Assembly (NCBI RefSeq): GCF_900110575.1 | Contig: NZ_FOEF01000038.1 | Span: forward strand, 1-40,680 | Direction of reading: 5' to 3' | Source: Amycolatopsis saalfeldensis | Lineage (GTDB): Bacteria; Actinomycetota; Actinomycetes; Mycobacteriales; Pseudonocardiaceae | DNA length: 40,680 bases | Shown: positions 1 through 8,540 of the stretch, piece by piece | Layout: every line of letters starts with the position of its first letter | How positions within the stretch are numbered: the first letter of the stretch is position 1 | Made by a program: the position numbers and the translations under genes | The notes under the pieces: generated by a model | The model's database searches: none | What the model saw: the letters and a program-made list of their open reading frames with translations, nothing else | Told to the model about the DNA's origin: nothing

Positions 1-108
<108 letters not shown>

Positions 109-180
109 GCGGAGTGAGCTGGAGTCGTGGGCTGGCCGGAGTCCAGGGTCACGCAGTGAGTCGGAGTCTCGGGGTGGGCC

Positions 181-294
181 CAGAGTCGCAGAGCGCGCCA
201 GAGTCGCGGCTCTGGCTGGATCTTGAGTCGCGGAGCCAGCCAGAGTCGCGGAGCCAGCCAGAGTCACAGGGTCAGCCAGAGCCGTGGAGTCGGC
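181..294. repeat. degenerate 18-bp tandem repeat (minisatellite)
   Basis: Units of about 18 bp with consensus CAGAGTCGCGGAGCCAGC start at 181, 199, 223, 241, 259 and 277, with a 6-bp interruption at 217-222. The unit length is a multiple of three, so frame 3 would encode a Pro-Glu-Ser-Arg-Ser-Gln-like hexapeptide repeat. The region continues the compositional bias of the upstream microsatellite. No functional call is possible. Confidence 0.75.
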
Positions 295-647
295 TCGAAT
301 CGCGGGGTTGGCCGGAGGGCATTCGGGTCAACGCATGCCGCCATCCTGTCGTGTGCGGCGAGTCGACTTATCAACCCCGCAATCCGCTCGCCTTGCTCTG
401 GCTGGGCGGTGGCGCGACCGAAGTGGACCAGCGTGGCGTCACCCTGTGTCACCATTGTGTGAGTGGGCTCACCCCCTGAAGTCCCGTCCGGCGGTCGACC
501 GCGAATGGCGGGGGTTGGGACACTGCTGCGGAAGTCGGCGTGCGGGCGCCACGGCCGGGTGGTTTTCTGCGGCCATTGGGCGGATGCGCGAACGGCGACT
601 GTCGTTGACACTGGAAGGCGAGGACATTCCGTAGTGAGGTGGTCACC
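295..647. other. intergenic stretch, no convincing gene
   Basis: Several overlapping ORFs occur here on both strands, but none has a ribosome-binding site, family resemblance or clear codon bias. The stretch ends in the leader of the next gene, where GAGGTG lies just before the ATG at 648. It probably contains the promoter for that gene; no sigma-70-like pair stands out. Confidence 0.4.
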
Positions 648-1250
648 ATGGGCATGAACGGTGGGGCTCCTTTCTTCAATGCCCCCGATCCGGAGCGTGA
701 CGGAACGCTGGCCGAGCCAATCGGCGGTGAGACGTTCGCCGATCCGCTTTCCGGGCTGGTCACGGCGGCCGAGGCGCCGCCGGCGACGGCTGCGGACGAG
801 GCTGGGCGGCTGCCGACCGCGCGTCCGGTCAAGCACGACCCCGAGGTCGTCAAGCGGATGGTCGAAGAGGCGCTGCGGGAGGACGTGCAGCCGGGCCCGC
901 GTCCGGCCGAGGCCGTCCAGCCCGCGGGAATCCGGCCTGACGGCGTGCCGCTCGGCCTGCTGCCACGGCAGCGGACGTGGCCGACCCGCGCGCCCGAGCT
1001 GCTGAAGAAGGTGCCGCGGCCCCGGCCGAAGCCGCGGGCCGACCTCGCCGACGACGACATCGAGGAAGAGCTTGCCGAACGGCAGGTGCGCAAGCGCGGG
1101 CTGCCCACCATCGGCATGCCGAGCTTCGGCCGCCCGTCGACGAACGCGGCGGGGGTCGTCATCGCCGTGCTGCTGCTCGTCGTCTTCGGCGTCGTCGCGA
1201 TCACCATGGTGTCGAGCCTGGTCAGCAGTGTGGCCGGGCTGTTCGACTGA
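648..1250 (+). CDS. hypothetical C-terminally anchored membrane protein
   Basis: This 200-aa protein has a long charged, Pro- and Ala-rich N-terminal part, predicted cytoplasmic. One hydrophobic segment lies near the C-terminus (about residues 165-195, beginning AAGVVIAVLLLVV), so it resembles a tail-anchored or single-pass protein. The ATG at 648 is preferred because GAGGTG lies 5-6 nt upstream; an in-frame GTG at 639 is an alternative. It sits directly before the tmk-like/holB pair in the same direction, a region that in actinomycetes usually follows topA (established synteny; topA would lie left of the window). I do not recognise a named family. Confidence 0.7.
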   Translation: MGMNGGAPFFNAPDPERDGTLAEPIGGETFADPLSGLVTAAEAPPATAADEAGRLPTARPVKHDPEVVKRMVEEALREDVQPGPRPAEAVQPAGIRPDGVPLGLLPRQRTWPTRAPELLKKVPRPRPKPRADLADDDIEEELAERQVRKRGLPTIGMPSFGRPSTNAAGVVIAVLLLVVFGVVAITMVSSLVSSVAGLFD

Positions 1251-1396
1251 CCTCCGGCCCACCGCCGCACACCCGGGCCGGTGCCGCGCCCGCATCGGCG
1301 GCCGGTCTACCCTGACGACACGGTCGGGGGATCCGATGGGGCCCCCGGCGCCGCCGTGACGAGTGGGGTGGGCGTATCAGCGAGGGCGTACGGTCC

Positions 1397-3562
1397 ATGC
1401 CCGGAGCCGATCCGGGCGGGTCGGCGGGCGCCGAGGCGTCCACGATCCACCGGGTCCGCCGGGTACTGGCGATCCGGCCATTCCGTCGGCTCTGGGGCGT
1501 CACCTACCTGTGCAGCGCCGCCGACTGGCTGAACCTGCTGGCCTTGACCAGCCTGAGCACCAAGCTGCTCAACAACTACACGGCGCAGAACTTCGCGTTC
1601 GTCGGCGTCGTGCTCACCAACCTGCTGCCCGGCCTGCTGTTCGCCCCGCTGGGCGGCCTGCTGGCCGACCGGTTCGACCGGCGCAAGGTCATGGTGATCT
1701 GCGACTTCCTGCGCTGCGGCTTCCTGCTCTCGATCGCGATCGTCGGCGCGCCGTGGTGGATCTTCGTCGGCAACTTCTTCGTCGGCTGCTGCTCGATCAT
1801 GTGGATCCCGTCGAAGGACGCGGCGGTGCCGAACCTGCTGCGCCGGCCGGACCAGGTCGAGACGGCCAACCAGCTCGGCATGGTGATGACCTACGGCCTG
1901 GCGGTGATCACCGCGGCCGGCGCCAACGCGCTGATCCTCAGCGTGAACTCGACGTTCCACCTCTTCCCCGGCCAGACCGCCGACCTCTACATCGCGAAGC
2001 TGGTCGTGGTCGTCACCGGCCTGCTGTACCTGACCAGCGGCATCCTGATCGCGACCCGCATCCCCGAGCTCTCGCTGCGCAACGTCCACACGGTGGCCCA
2101 GCCGAAGGTCAAACCGGCGGACGAGGAGAAGTTCGGCTTCGGCGCGATGGTCCGCGACGGCGCCAAGTTCGTCCGCAGCACTCCCTTGGTGAGAGGGCTG
2201 TTGATCGGCGCGTTCGGCGCGTTCGCGGCCGGCGGGGCGGTGATCGGCTCCGCCAAGCCTTACTCCTCTTCGCTGCTCGCGGGTGACGCGGCGTTCAACC
2301 TGCTGGTGCTCGCCGTCTTCCTCGGACTGGCGACCGGCATGGCCGTCGCGCCGAAGCTCGCGCGGCGGCTGGCCCACGACCGGCTGTTCGGGATCTCGAT
2401 CATCGCGGCCGGACTGTCGCTGGTGGTCGTGGCCCTTTCGCCGCACCTGGCGGTTTCGCTGATCGCCGTGGCGTCGGTCGGGATCTGGGCCGGCACGGCG
2501 TTCCTCACCGGCGTGACGATCATCGGCTCCCGGGTCGAGGACGCCATCCGCGGCCGGATCAACGCGATCTACCAGTCGATGCTCAAGATCGTCCTGTTCG
2601 GCTCGACGATCGCGGCGCCGCTGCTGATCGGCCTCGTGCAGCCGCGGACGGTCAACGTCTGGGGCAGCCCGGTGACCGTCGACGGCACGCGCCCGGTGAT
2701 GATCGGCGGCGGCGCGCTGGCCGTGCTGCTGGGCATCATCGCCTACCGGCAGATGGACGACCGCCGCACCGAGAAGATCCTCGCCGACGTGCGCAACGCG
2801 CTGCGCCGCAGCCCACGCCGCGTCAACGGCTTCCTCATCGCCCTCGAGGGCACCACGGCCATCAACACCACCAGCCAGGCCGCGCGGCTTTCCCGCTGGC
2901 TCGACCGCGGCACGCGCCCGGTGGTGCTGGCCAAGGGCTCGGTGTCCGACGACCAGCAGTTCGCTTCGCTCGTCTCGTCCTCCTCGATCTCCGGCGTACG
3001 GGCGAAGGCGCTTCTCGCCGCGGCCGTCCGCGCCGATCTGGTGGAACGCGAGATCGAACCGGCGCTGGCCAAGGGCTCGGTGGTCGTGATGGAGCGGTTC
3101 GTCGACTCGCCGCTCGCGCACCTCTCGGCCGTCGCCGGGCTCGACACCGATGAGCTGGACGGTCTGGCCGACTGGGCGACCGGCAAGCTGCGGCCGGACC
3201 TCACCGTGCTGCTCGACGCCGACCCCGGCGCACGCGACGCGGGCCCGGCGCAGGCTTCGCTGAACGACCAGTGGCGGGTGCGGGTCCTGCTCGCCGAGAT
3301 GGCCGCGGCCGACCCCGACCGTTACGTGGTCGTCGACGCCGACGGCACCGACGACGAGGTGGCCGAACGCGTCCGCACGGCCGTGCGCGCGGTGTTCGTC
3401 GGCCGGCTCTCCGGGCTGGCCCCGACCGAGCCGCCCGAAGCTCCCGAAGCTCCCGTGGCCGAAACCGCGGTGCCTGCCGAAGCGGAGGCCAAGGCGGACA
3501 CCGTCGAGGCTGAGGCGGCGTCCGGGCCGACGCCGGAAGCGTCCGAAGTGGAGGCGAAGTGA
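1397..3562 (+). CDS. MFS-type membrane domain fused to thymidylate-kinase-like domain
   Basis: This 721-aa fusion starts with about 430 residues of major-facilitator-like membrane helices (the loop LLADRFDRRKV after helix 2 is typical). A dTMP-kinase-like domain follows from about residue 478, then an acidic Ala/Glu/Pro-rich tail. Actinomycetes commonly carry such a fusion annotated as tmk beside holB. Here the kinase P-loop is eroded: from E484 it reads EGTTAINTTSQ where active enzymes have EGxxGxGKST/Q, so the essential Lys and glycines are missing. The DR[Y/F] motif reads ERF. I infer a membrane protein with an inactive or altered kinase domain, not the housekeeping dTMP kinase. Its stop overlaps the GTG of holB (GTGA at 3559-3562), indicating translational coupling. 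Confidence 0.85.
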   Translation: MPGADPGGSAGAEASTIHRVRRVLAIRPFRRLWGVTYLCSAADWLNLLALTSLSTKLLNNYTAQNFAFVGVVLTNLLPGLLFAPLGGLLADRFDRRKVMVICDFLRCGFLLSIAIVGAPWWIFVGNFFVGCCSIMWIPSKDAAVPNLLRRPDQVETANQLGMVMTYGLAVITAAGANALILSVNSTFHLFPGQTADLYIAKLVVVVTGLLYLTSGILIATRIPELSLRNVHTVAQPKVKPADEEKFGFGAMVRDGAKFVRSTPLVRGLLIGAFGAFAAGGAVIGSAKPYSSSLLAGDAAFNLLVLAVFLGLATGMAVAPKLARRLAHDRLFGISIIAAGLSLVVVALSPHLAVSLIAVASVGIWAGTAFLTGVTIIGSRVEDAIRGRINAIYQSMLKIVLFGSTIAAPLLIGLVQPRTVNVWGSPVTVDGTRPVMIGGGALAVLLGIIAYRQMDDRRTEKILADVRNALRRSPRRVNGFLIALEGTTAINTTSQAARLSRWLDRGTRPVVLAKGSVSDDQQFASLVSSSSISGVRAKALLAAAVRADLVEREIEPALAKGSVVVMERFVDSPLAHLSAVAGLDTDELDGLADWATGKLRPDLTVLLDADPGARDAGPAQASLNDQWRVRVLLAEMAAADPDRYVVVDADGTDDEVAERVRTAVRAVFVGRLSGLAPTEPPEAPEAPVAETAVPAEAEAKADTVEAEAASGPTPEASEVEAK

Positions 3563-4758
3563 GCGCGCCGATCGGCGTCTGGGCGGAACTCGTCGGCCAG
3601 GAGCCGGCGTTGGAGACGCTGTCGTCGGCCGCCAGGGCGGCGGCGAAGATCGTGGCGGGCGAGCCCGTCGCGCCGGGGGCGATGACCCACGCGTGGCTGC
3701 TCACCGGGCCGCCGGGCTCGGGGCGTTCGGTCGCGGCGCGGGCGTTCGCCGCGGCGCTGGAATGCAGTACTGGCACCGGTTGTGGCGCCTGCCCGGGCTG
3801 CCGCACGACGATGGCGGGCACGCACGCCGACGTCCGGCTGGTCGCTCCGGAAGGCCTTTCGATCTCGGTCGCGGAGATGCGCGCGCTGGTACAGGCCGCC
3901 GCCCGCCGACCGTCCACAGGGGACTGGCAGGTCGTCGTCATCGAGGACGCCGACCGGCTCACCGAAGGCGCGTCGAACGCGCTGCTGAAGGCGGTCGAAG
4001 AGCCGCCGGAACGGACCGTTTTCCTGCTGTGCGCGCCGTCGGACCACCCGGACGACGTGTCGGTGACGATCCGCTCCCGGTGCCGGCTGGTGCCGCTGCG
4101 GACTCCGCCGCCGGAGGCGATCGCGCAGGTCCTGATGACCCGCGACGGCCTTGAAGCGGACCGCGCGCAGTGGGCGGCTTCGGTGTGCGGCGGCCATGTC
4201 GGCCGGGCGCGCCGGCTCGCCACGGACGAGGCCACACGCCAGCGTCGCGCCACCGTGCTGCGCATTCCACTGGGCCTGCGGCGGCCCAGTGACGTCTTCA
4301 CCTGCGCCGATCAGCTGATCAGCGCCGCGGAGGCGGACGCGGGCGAGGAGAGCAAGGTCCGCGACGAGTCCGAACGCTCCGAGCTGCGCACCGCGATGGG
4401 CGGCGACGGCATCGGCAAGGGCGTCGCGGGGGCCAAGCGCGCTGCCGAGGCCGCCGTGAAGCAGCTGGAGAAGCGCCAGAAGTCCCGCTCCACCCGGACC
4501 CAGCGCGACACGCTTGACCTCTCGCTGATCGACCTGGCGGCCTTCTACCGCGACGTCCTCGTCACCACCGCGCGCTCGGGCGCGACCCTGAACCACCCGG
4601 ACCACGCGTCGGAGATCGAGTCCGCCGCGTCGGCGTGGACGCCGGAGTCGACGCTTCGCCGGCTGGAAGCCGTCCTGGAGTGCCGCGAGGCGATCGGGCT
4701 GAACGTCAAGCCGCGCATCGCCGTCGAGGCCATGGTGACCACGCTCCGCCAAGGCTGA
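3559..4758 (+). CDS. holB: DNA polymerase III subunit delta'
   Basis: This 399-aa clamp-loader subunit of the replicative polymerase belongs to the AAA+ family. The P-loop-like GPPGSGRS lies at residues 50-57, with Arg replacing the usual Lys, consistent with delta' being a non-hydrolysing member. A zinc module with Cys at 69, 75, 78 and 81 (CGACPGC) follows. The sensor-like stretch NALLKAVEEPPERTVFLL is typical of the family. The GTG start overlaps the preceding stop by 4 nt. Delta' works with delta and the tau/gamma subunits to load the beta clamp. The gene ends at a strong terminator. Confidence 0.95.
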   Translation: MSAPIGVWAELVGQEPALETLSSAARAAAKIVAGEPVAPGAMTHAWLLTGPPGSGRSVAARAFAAALECSTGTGCGACPGCRTTMAGTHADVRLVAPEGLSISVAEMRALVQAAARRPSTGDWQVVVIEDADRLTEGASNALLKAVEEPPERTVFLLCAPSDHPDDVSVTIRSRCRLVPLRTPPPEAIAQVLMTRDGLEADRAQWAASVCGGHVGRARRLATDEATRQRRATVLRIPLGLRRPSDVFTCADQLISAAEADAGEESKVRDESERSELRTAMGGDGIGKGVAGAKRAAEAAVKQLEKRQKSRSTRTQRDTLDLSLIDLAAFYRDVLVTTARSGATLNHPDHASEIESAASAWTPESTLRRLEAVLECREAIGLNVKPRIAVEAMVTTLRQG

Positions 4759-4762
4759 ACGC

Positions 4763-4797
4763 CGAACGGCCCGCGCGAACTTCGCACGGGCCGTTCG
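4763..4797. terminator. bidirectional rho-independent-type terminator
   Basis: A perfect 11-bp inverted repeat (CGAACGGCCCG at 4763-4773 and its complement at 4787-4797) encloses a 13-nt loop. It lies between the convergent holB and the surface-protein gene, so it can serve both strands. Confidence 0.85.
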
Positions 4798-4816
4798 ACT
4801 TTCGGAGGAGTTCAGC

Positions 4817-6514
4817 TCACTCGCGCGGCCGCGGTGAGGGCTTGAACGGCTTCGGCTCGTCCGGCTCGGGGCTGGTGCCCGGCGCCGGGTGGAGCGTGAC
4901 CAGGCCAGGCAGCCGGCGACGGCTCGGGAACGCCGCCACCATGACCACGCCCATCAGCAGCATCGCCGTGCCGACCCAGAACAGCGGGACCGTGTCGTAC
5001 GCGCCCGTGTAGGCCAGGTTCTTCGTCGGGCCCTGCGGCTGCGCCCCGCCCGCCGGCGGGGGGCTGGTGCTGCCGCAGACCACGCCGCCTGTCGGGGCGT
5101 ACGCGCGGGCGATCGTCTCGCCCAGCGAGAGCTGCGCGAGCGAGGACGGCAGGTTGTCCCCGGCGCCGGCCGGGAGCAGGTCCTTGAGGTTCTTCGTCGG
5201 GAGCACCTGCAGGTCGAACAGCCGTGCCGAAGCGCCCAGCTGGTAGCCCTTGAACGGCGTGGTCGCCTCCGCGCCCTTCTGCTCGAGGCCCGCGATGCTC
5301 AGCCGCAGCACGCCCAGGTCCAGCACGGTGCCGGCGGTGGTGCCGACCTGCTGGATGCCCTTGGTCGCGGTGGACACCAGGCCGCCGACCACCGGGATGT
5401 TGTTCAGCGCCCCGAACTGGTCGCTCAGCCCGGACAGCGGCAGCCCGATCGGGATGTCCTTGGTCGGGTGCGCCGCGTCGAGCGTGTACAGCGTCTTGCC
5501 CCCGGCCGTGATGGTCAGCACGGGCGCGGTGTAGTCGACCTTCGACGTCTTCTCGTCGCCGGTCGAGGTCACCTTCAGCGTCGGCTGGCTGGCGACCTTG
5601 ATGCTCAGCTCCAGCGGCGTGCCCTTGAGGATGTCGATGTCCGCGGCCTGCAGCGTCGACGTCGACTCCACGGCCTTGTTCTTCGAGCCCGGCATGTCCA
5701 CGAGCCGCACCTGCGAGCGTGACGACAGGGTGTTCGGCAGGCTCAGCAGGGAGCCGGCGCCACCGGCCGCGGTCTGGCCGCCGCCCGACAGCAGGCCGCC
5801 GAGGCTCTGCAGGCCGCTGGCCGGATCGAAGCCCTGCGCCAGCTTCGTGTTCTGCGGCAGGCTCAGTCCGCCGTTGCCGAGCAACGGGATCTGCGGCAGC
5901 GACGGGATCACGTTCAGCAGCGAGAGGCTCGCGACCGAAGTGCTCGCGTCGGCGATCGTGTCGACGCACGGGCCGAGGGAGTCGCTCCAGCGGGCGTGCG
6001 CGGTGCCGTTCAGCACGCCGATGTTGAGCAGCGGGTTGGACGGCGCGTTGATGCCGCCGCTGGTCTCCTTCGGGTTGTCGGGCAGCGCGGTCTGCACGAT
6101 GCTGCCCGGCGTCTGCGGCGCCTGGCCGCCGACCGCGATCCCGAACGGCGACGCCTGCGCGATCGACCGCTCGTAGCTCAGGTACGACTCCGAGTTCGCC
6201 GACGCGCTGGACAGGCCCATGCCGGCCTCGAACGCCGACTGCTTGGGCAGCGTCTGCCCGAAGCCGGGCAGGATCGTCTGGGTGGTCACCGCGTTGGGCA
6301 GGAGCCGCAGGACGCCGAGCGCGGTGCCCGCGTCGCCGACCGCGTGCCCGAGCGGCTGTGGCCCGATCGGCGCCGACGCCGGGGGCTGGTTCGGATTCCC
6401 CGGCTGGGGGATCGGCGTCGTGGGGATCTCCTGCGCGGCCGCAGGCCCCGCAGTGAGCAGCAGCAACGCCGCGGCTGCCGGCAGGGCCACCGCGCGGGGC
6501 AGTCTTCGCCGCAT
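4817..6514 (-). CDS. secreted cell-surface protein with LAYTG sorting-type C-terminus
   Basis: The 565-aa product begins with a signal peptide: basic MRRRLPR, a hydrophobic Ala/Leu core, and AAAQE as probable cleavage region near residue 28. A Pro-rich spacer and a long Ser/Gly/Leu-rich exported domain follow. Near the C-terminus lie LAYTG (residues 500-504), a hydrophobic segment and an RRR stop-transfer cluster. That layout matches LAxTG signals of class E sortases known in actinomycetes (family knowledge). Unusually, about 35 Pro-rich residues follow the basic cluster. The ATG at 6514 is chosen because GGAGGA lies 8 nt upstream and it starts the signal peptide. The function of the exported domain is unknown. 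Confidence 0.85.
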   Translation of the reverse strand: MRRRLPRAVALPAAAALLLLTAGPAAAQEIPTTPIPQPGNPNQPPASAPIGPQPLGHAVGDAGTALGVLRLLPNAVTTQTILPGFGQTLPKQSAFEAGMGLSSASANSESYLSYERSIAQASPFGIAVGGQAPQTPGSIVQTALPDNPKETSGGINAPSNPLLNIGVLNGTAHARWSDSLGPCVDTIADASTSVASLSLLNVIPSLPQIPLLGNGGLSLPQNTKLAQGFDPASGLQSLGGLLSGGGQTAAGGAGSLLSLPNTLSSRSQVRLVDMPGSKNKAVESTSTLQAADIDILKGTPLELSIKVASQPTLKVTSTGDEKTSKVDYTAPVLTITAGGKTLYTLDAAHPTKDIPIGLPLSGLSDQFGALNNIPVVGGLVSTATKGIQQVGTTAGTVLDLGVLRLSIAGLEQKGAEATTPFKGYQLGASARLFDLQVLPTKNLKDLLPAGAGDNLPSSLAQLSLGETIARAYAPTGGVVCGSTSPPPAGGAQPQGPTKNLAYTGAYDTVPLFWVGTAMLLMGVVMVAAFPSRRRLPGLVTLHPAPGTSPEPDEPKPFKPSPRPRE

Positions 6515-6652
6515 ATGCCGAGTCCTCCAGCTGATAGGCCGATCGTGAAGTGAGACCGGGGTCATAGGACCCTAACGACGCCGCCCCCGCAAGGTGACGC
6601 GGCGCGCCTCCGCTACACTTGTCGACGTCGCACGGCGCGAGCCACGCGACAT

Positions 6653-6726
6653 GCCGCCTTAGCTCAGTCGGCCAGAGCGATTCACTCGTAATGAATAGGT
6701 CAGGGGTTCGATTCCCCTAGGCGGCT
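6653..6726 (+). tRNA. tRNA-Thr(CGT)
   Basis: The cloverleaf folds by eye. The acceptor arms GCCGCCT (6653-6659) and AGGCGGC (6719-6725) pair, the anticodon stem is ATTCA/TGAAT with loop CTCGTAA giving anticodon CGT, and the T arm contains GGTTCGATTCC. The discriminator is T6726 and CCA is encoded at 6727-6729. A TACACT hexamer at 6614-6619 may be the -10 box. The 3' half is the attachment site of the integrated element. Confidence 0.96.
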
Positions 6727-6728
6727 CC
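6683..6728. repeat. attL core (46 bp, 3' end of tRNA-Thr)
   Basis: This copy is identical to 39923-39968. It covers the anticodon arm through CC of the 3' end. The base after the core is A here, completing an encoded CCA, and G on the right. The element thus restores a complete tRNA gene on integration. Confidence 0.95.
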
Positions 6729-6737
6729 AGTACTTGA

Positions 6738-6778
6738 CCAGGGACTTTCCGGAATCCGGAGGGTCCCTGGTTGCTTTC
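6738..6778 (+). terminator. terminator downstream of tRNA-Thr, brought by the element
   Basis: CCAGGGAC (6738-6745) pairs with GTCCCTGG (6763-6770), with an internal CCGG/CCGG stem, followed by the T-rich TTGCTTTC. It lies inside the element and would terminate the reconstituted tRNA. Confidence 0.7.
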
Positions 6779-6780
6779 TG

Positions 6781-6822
6781 TGTAGCCATCCGTGTAGCCG
6801 ACCGGGGTTTACGCTGGCTACA
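6781..6822. promoter_or_regulatory. candidate integrase arm sites, left end
   Basis: TGTAGCCATCC at 6781-6791 recurs exactly at 39862-39872 near the other end. TGTAGCC is repeated at 6793-6799 and inverted as GGCTACA at 6816-6822. Clustering beside the core fits arm-type binding sites for the integrase or excisionase; this is inference from position and repetition. Confidence 0.5.
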
Positions 6823-6866
6823 TGACCAGCGCAAACGGCCCTCGGTAGCGTACTCGCGGCGAGATC

Positions 6867-8393
6867 GTGAAGCTCCCCAGTGGGTCACTCAGGGTGAAGG
6901 TCTACGCCGGCATCGATCCCGTGACCAAGAAGCGGTACTACCTGGACGAGGTAGTACCTGCTGGTCCCAAAGCCGCAGTCGAAGCGGAGAAGCTCCGGAC
7001 AAAGTTTCTCAACCAGGTCGACGAAAAGCGCAGCTCGCGAACCCGTGCGACCGTCACGCAGCTGATCGGCCGGTACTTCGAGCTGACGAAGATCGAAGAA
7101 ACCACCCGCACGGGTTATGAATCTCTGGTCCGGAACCACATCCAGCCGCTGCTCGGCGACTCCGTACTCAGCAAGCTTGATGGCGAGATCCTGGATTCGT
7201 TCTACAAGCAACTCCGGACGTGCCGCGCTCACTGCCGGGGTCGTGGCTTCGTCGAGCACCGCACCGACCGGCCGCACGACTGCGACGGCCGCTGTGGTCC
7301 GCACAAGTGCAAGCCGCTGGCCGACAGCTCAATCCGCAAGATCCAGGCGATCCTGTCCGGCGCTGGCAAGCGGGCAGTGCGCTGGGGCTGGATCGGCGTC
7401 AACCCGTTCGATCTGGCCGAGCCGCTTCCGGTGCCTCGGCCCGAACCCAAGCCGCCGACGGTGGAACAGGCCGCTCGCATCGCTACGGAGGCGTGGCGAG
7501 ATCTCGACTGGGGAATGCTCGTGTGGCTCGCGTTCATCACGGGCGCACGCCGAGGTGAGCTTTGCGCCCTCGCCTGGGACCGGCTCGACTTCTCGACCCG
7601 CATCTTGACCGTTCGGAGCAGCATCGCGCAGTCGGGCGGCAAGACCTGGGAGATGGAGACCAAGACGCACCAGCAGCGCCGTATCTCGCTGGACGAGCCC
7701 ACGGTGGCGTTGCTGCGCTCGTATCGGGAGCACTGTGCGCAACGCGCCGGGTTGAAGAGCTTGAAGCCCGAGGCCAGGATCTTCTCGCTCATGCCGGACG
7801 GCAGCACGTGGCTCAAGCCCGACTCGGTGAGCCAGCGTTACGTGCGAATGTGCGCCCGTCTCGGCTGGGACATGAACATTCACCAGCTTCGGCACTACTC
7901 CGCAACCGAGCTGATCGCCGCTGGGACCGATATCCGCACGGTCGCCGGTCGTCTCGGCCATGGTGGCGGCGGCACGACGACGCTGCGCGTCTACAGCGCT
8001 TGGGTTGCCGAGGCTGATGACCGAGCGTCGGGCACGCTCGCCAGTCGGCTGCCTGATCTGCCCGTCGCGCTCAGCGCGGAGGGCAAGCTTGCCACGGCCG
8101 CGCCGGAGGTTGCGGCCGAGTATGAGAGCCCGTACAAGCGGATTGCCAAGGATCTTCAAGGCGCCATCGTCGCCGGGGTGCTCGCGCCGGGTCATCAGCT
8201 TCCTACGGTCGTCGATCTCGCGAAGCGATACAGCGTGTCGTTCGGGACCGCGCAGCGCGCCATCGCACAACTCAGGGCCGCCGGACTGGTCAGCGTGAGC
8301 CGTGGCAAACGCGCCGTGGTCGTCGACCCGGCGACTGCTGCCGATGCGGAACCTGCGAAGGTTGTCGGCCTGCATGAGCGTCGCGGGGAGTAG
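6867..8393 (+). CDS. int: tyrosine integrase with C-terminal GntR-type winged helix
   Basis: This 508-aa site-specific recombinase catalyses integration and excision at the tRNA. It has an N-terminal arm-binding region, a SAM-like core-binding domain (about 60-180) interrupted by a Cys/His-rich insertion (119-149, several CxxC-like pairs, likely zinc-binding), and a catalytic domain with R228 (TGARRGEL), K266, H339-x-x-R342, H365 (GRLGH) and Y376. All catalytic residues are present. Residues about 421-486 form a separate domain (YKRIAKDLQGAIVAG, LPTVVDLAKRYSVSFGTAQRAI) that reads as a GntR-family winged helix-turn-helix. The GTG start at 6867 lacks a strong ribosome-binding site; an in-frame stop at 6846 limits extension. 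The fused HTH suggests an integrase that also regulates, or extra binding to att or promoter DNA. Confidence 0.93.
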   Translation: MKLPSGSLRVKVYAGIDPVTKKRYYLDEVVPAGPKAAVEAEKLRTKFLNQVDEKRSSRTRATVTQLIGRYFELTKIEETTRTGYESLVRNHIQPLLGDSVLSKLDGEILDSFYKQLRTCRAHCRGRGFVEHRTDRPHDCDGRCGPHKCKPLADSSIRKIQAILSGAGKRAVRWGWIGVNPFDLAEPLPVPRPEPKPPTVEQAARIATEAWRDLDWGMLVWLAFITGARRGELCALAWDRLDFSTRILTVRSSIAQSGGKTWEMETKTHQQRRISLDEPTVALLRSYREHCAQRAGLKSLKPEARIFSLMPDGSTWLKPDSVSQRYVRMCARLGWDMNIHQLRHYSATELIAAGTDIRTVAGRLGHGGGGTTTLRVYSAWVAEADDRASGTLASRLPDLPVALSAEGKLATAAPEVAAEYESPYKRIAKDLQGAIVAGVLAPGHQLPTVVDLAKRYSVSFGTAQRAIAQLRAAGLVSVSRGKRAVVVDPATAADAEPAKVVGLHERRGE

Positions 8394-8540
8394 TCCAGGC
8401 GGCGATTCGCACATTTGTTCGCTATGAGCTACGACACCACTACGCATAGGGGCGGCGTGACTCAGGTGGGCTACATGTGGTGTCGGCTGCGCGAAAGTGT
8501 CGGTGACGTCCGCTAGACTTCAGGCGACGCGAACAGGAAA

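Noticed and set aside
181..294. CRISPR array from 18-bp periodic units
   Set aside because: Units are contiguous and degenerate, with no spacers.
264..1295. Long minus-strand frame opposite the 648-1250 gene
   Set aside because: Arg-rich, low-complexity translation typical of an antisense shadow in GC-rich DNA; no ribosome-binding site or family resemblance.
1307..3121. 604-codon minus-strand frame
   Set aside because: Antisense shadow of the MFS/tmk-like gene: Arg/His/Asp/Gln-rich with no domain.
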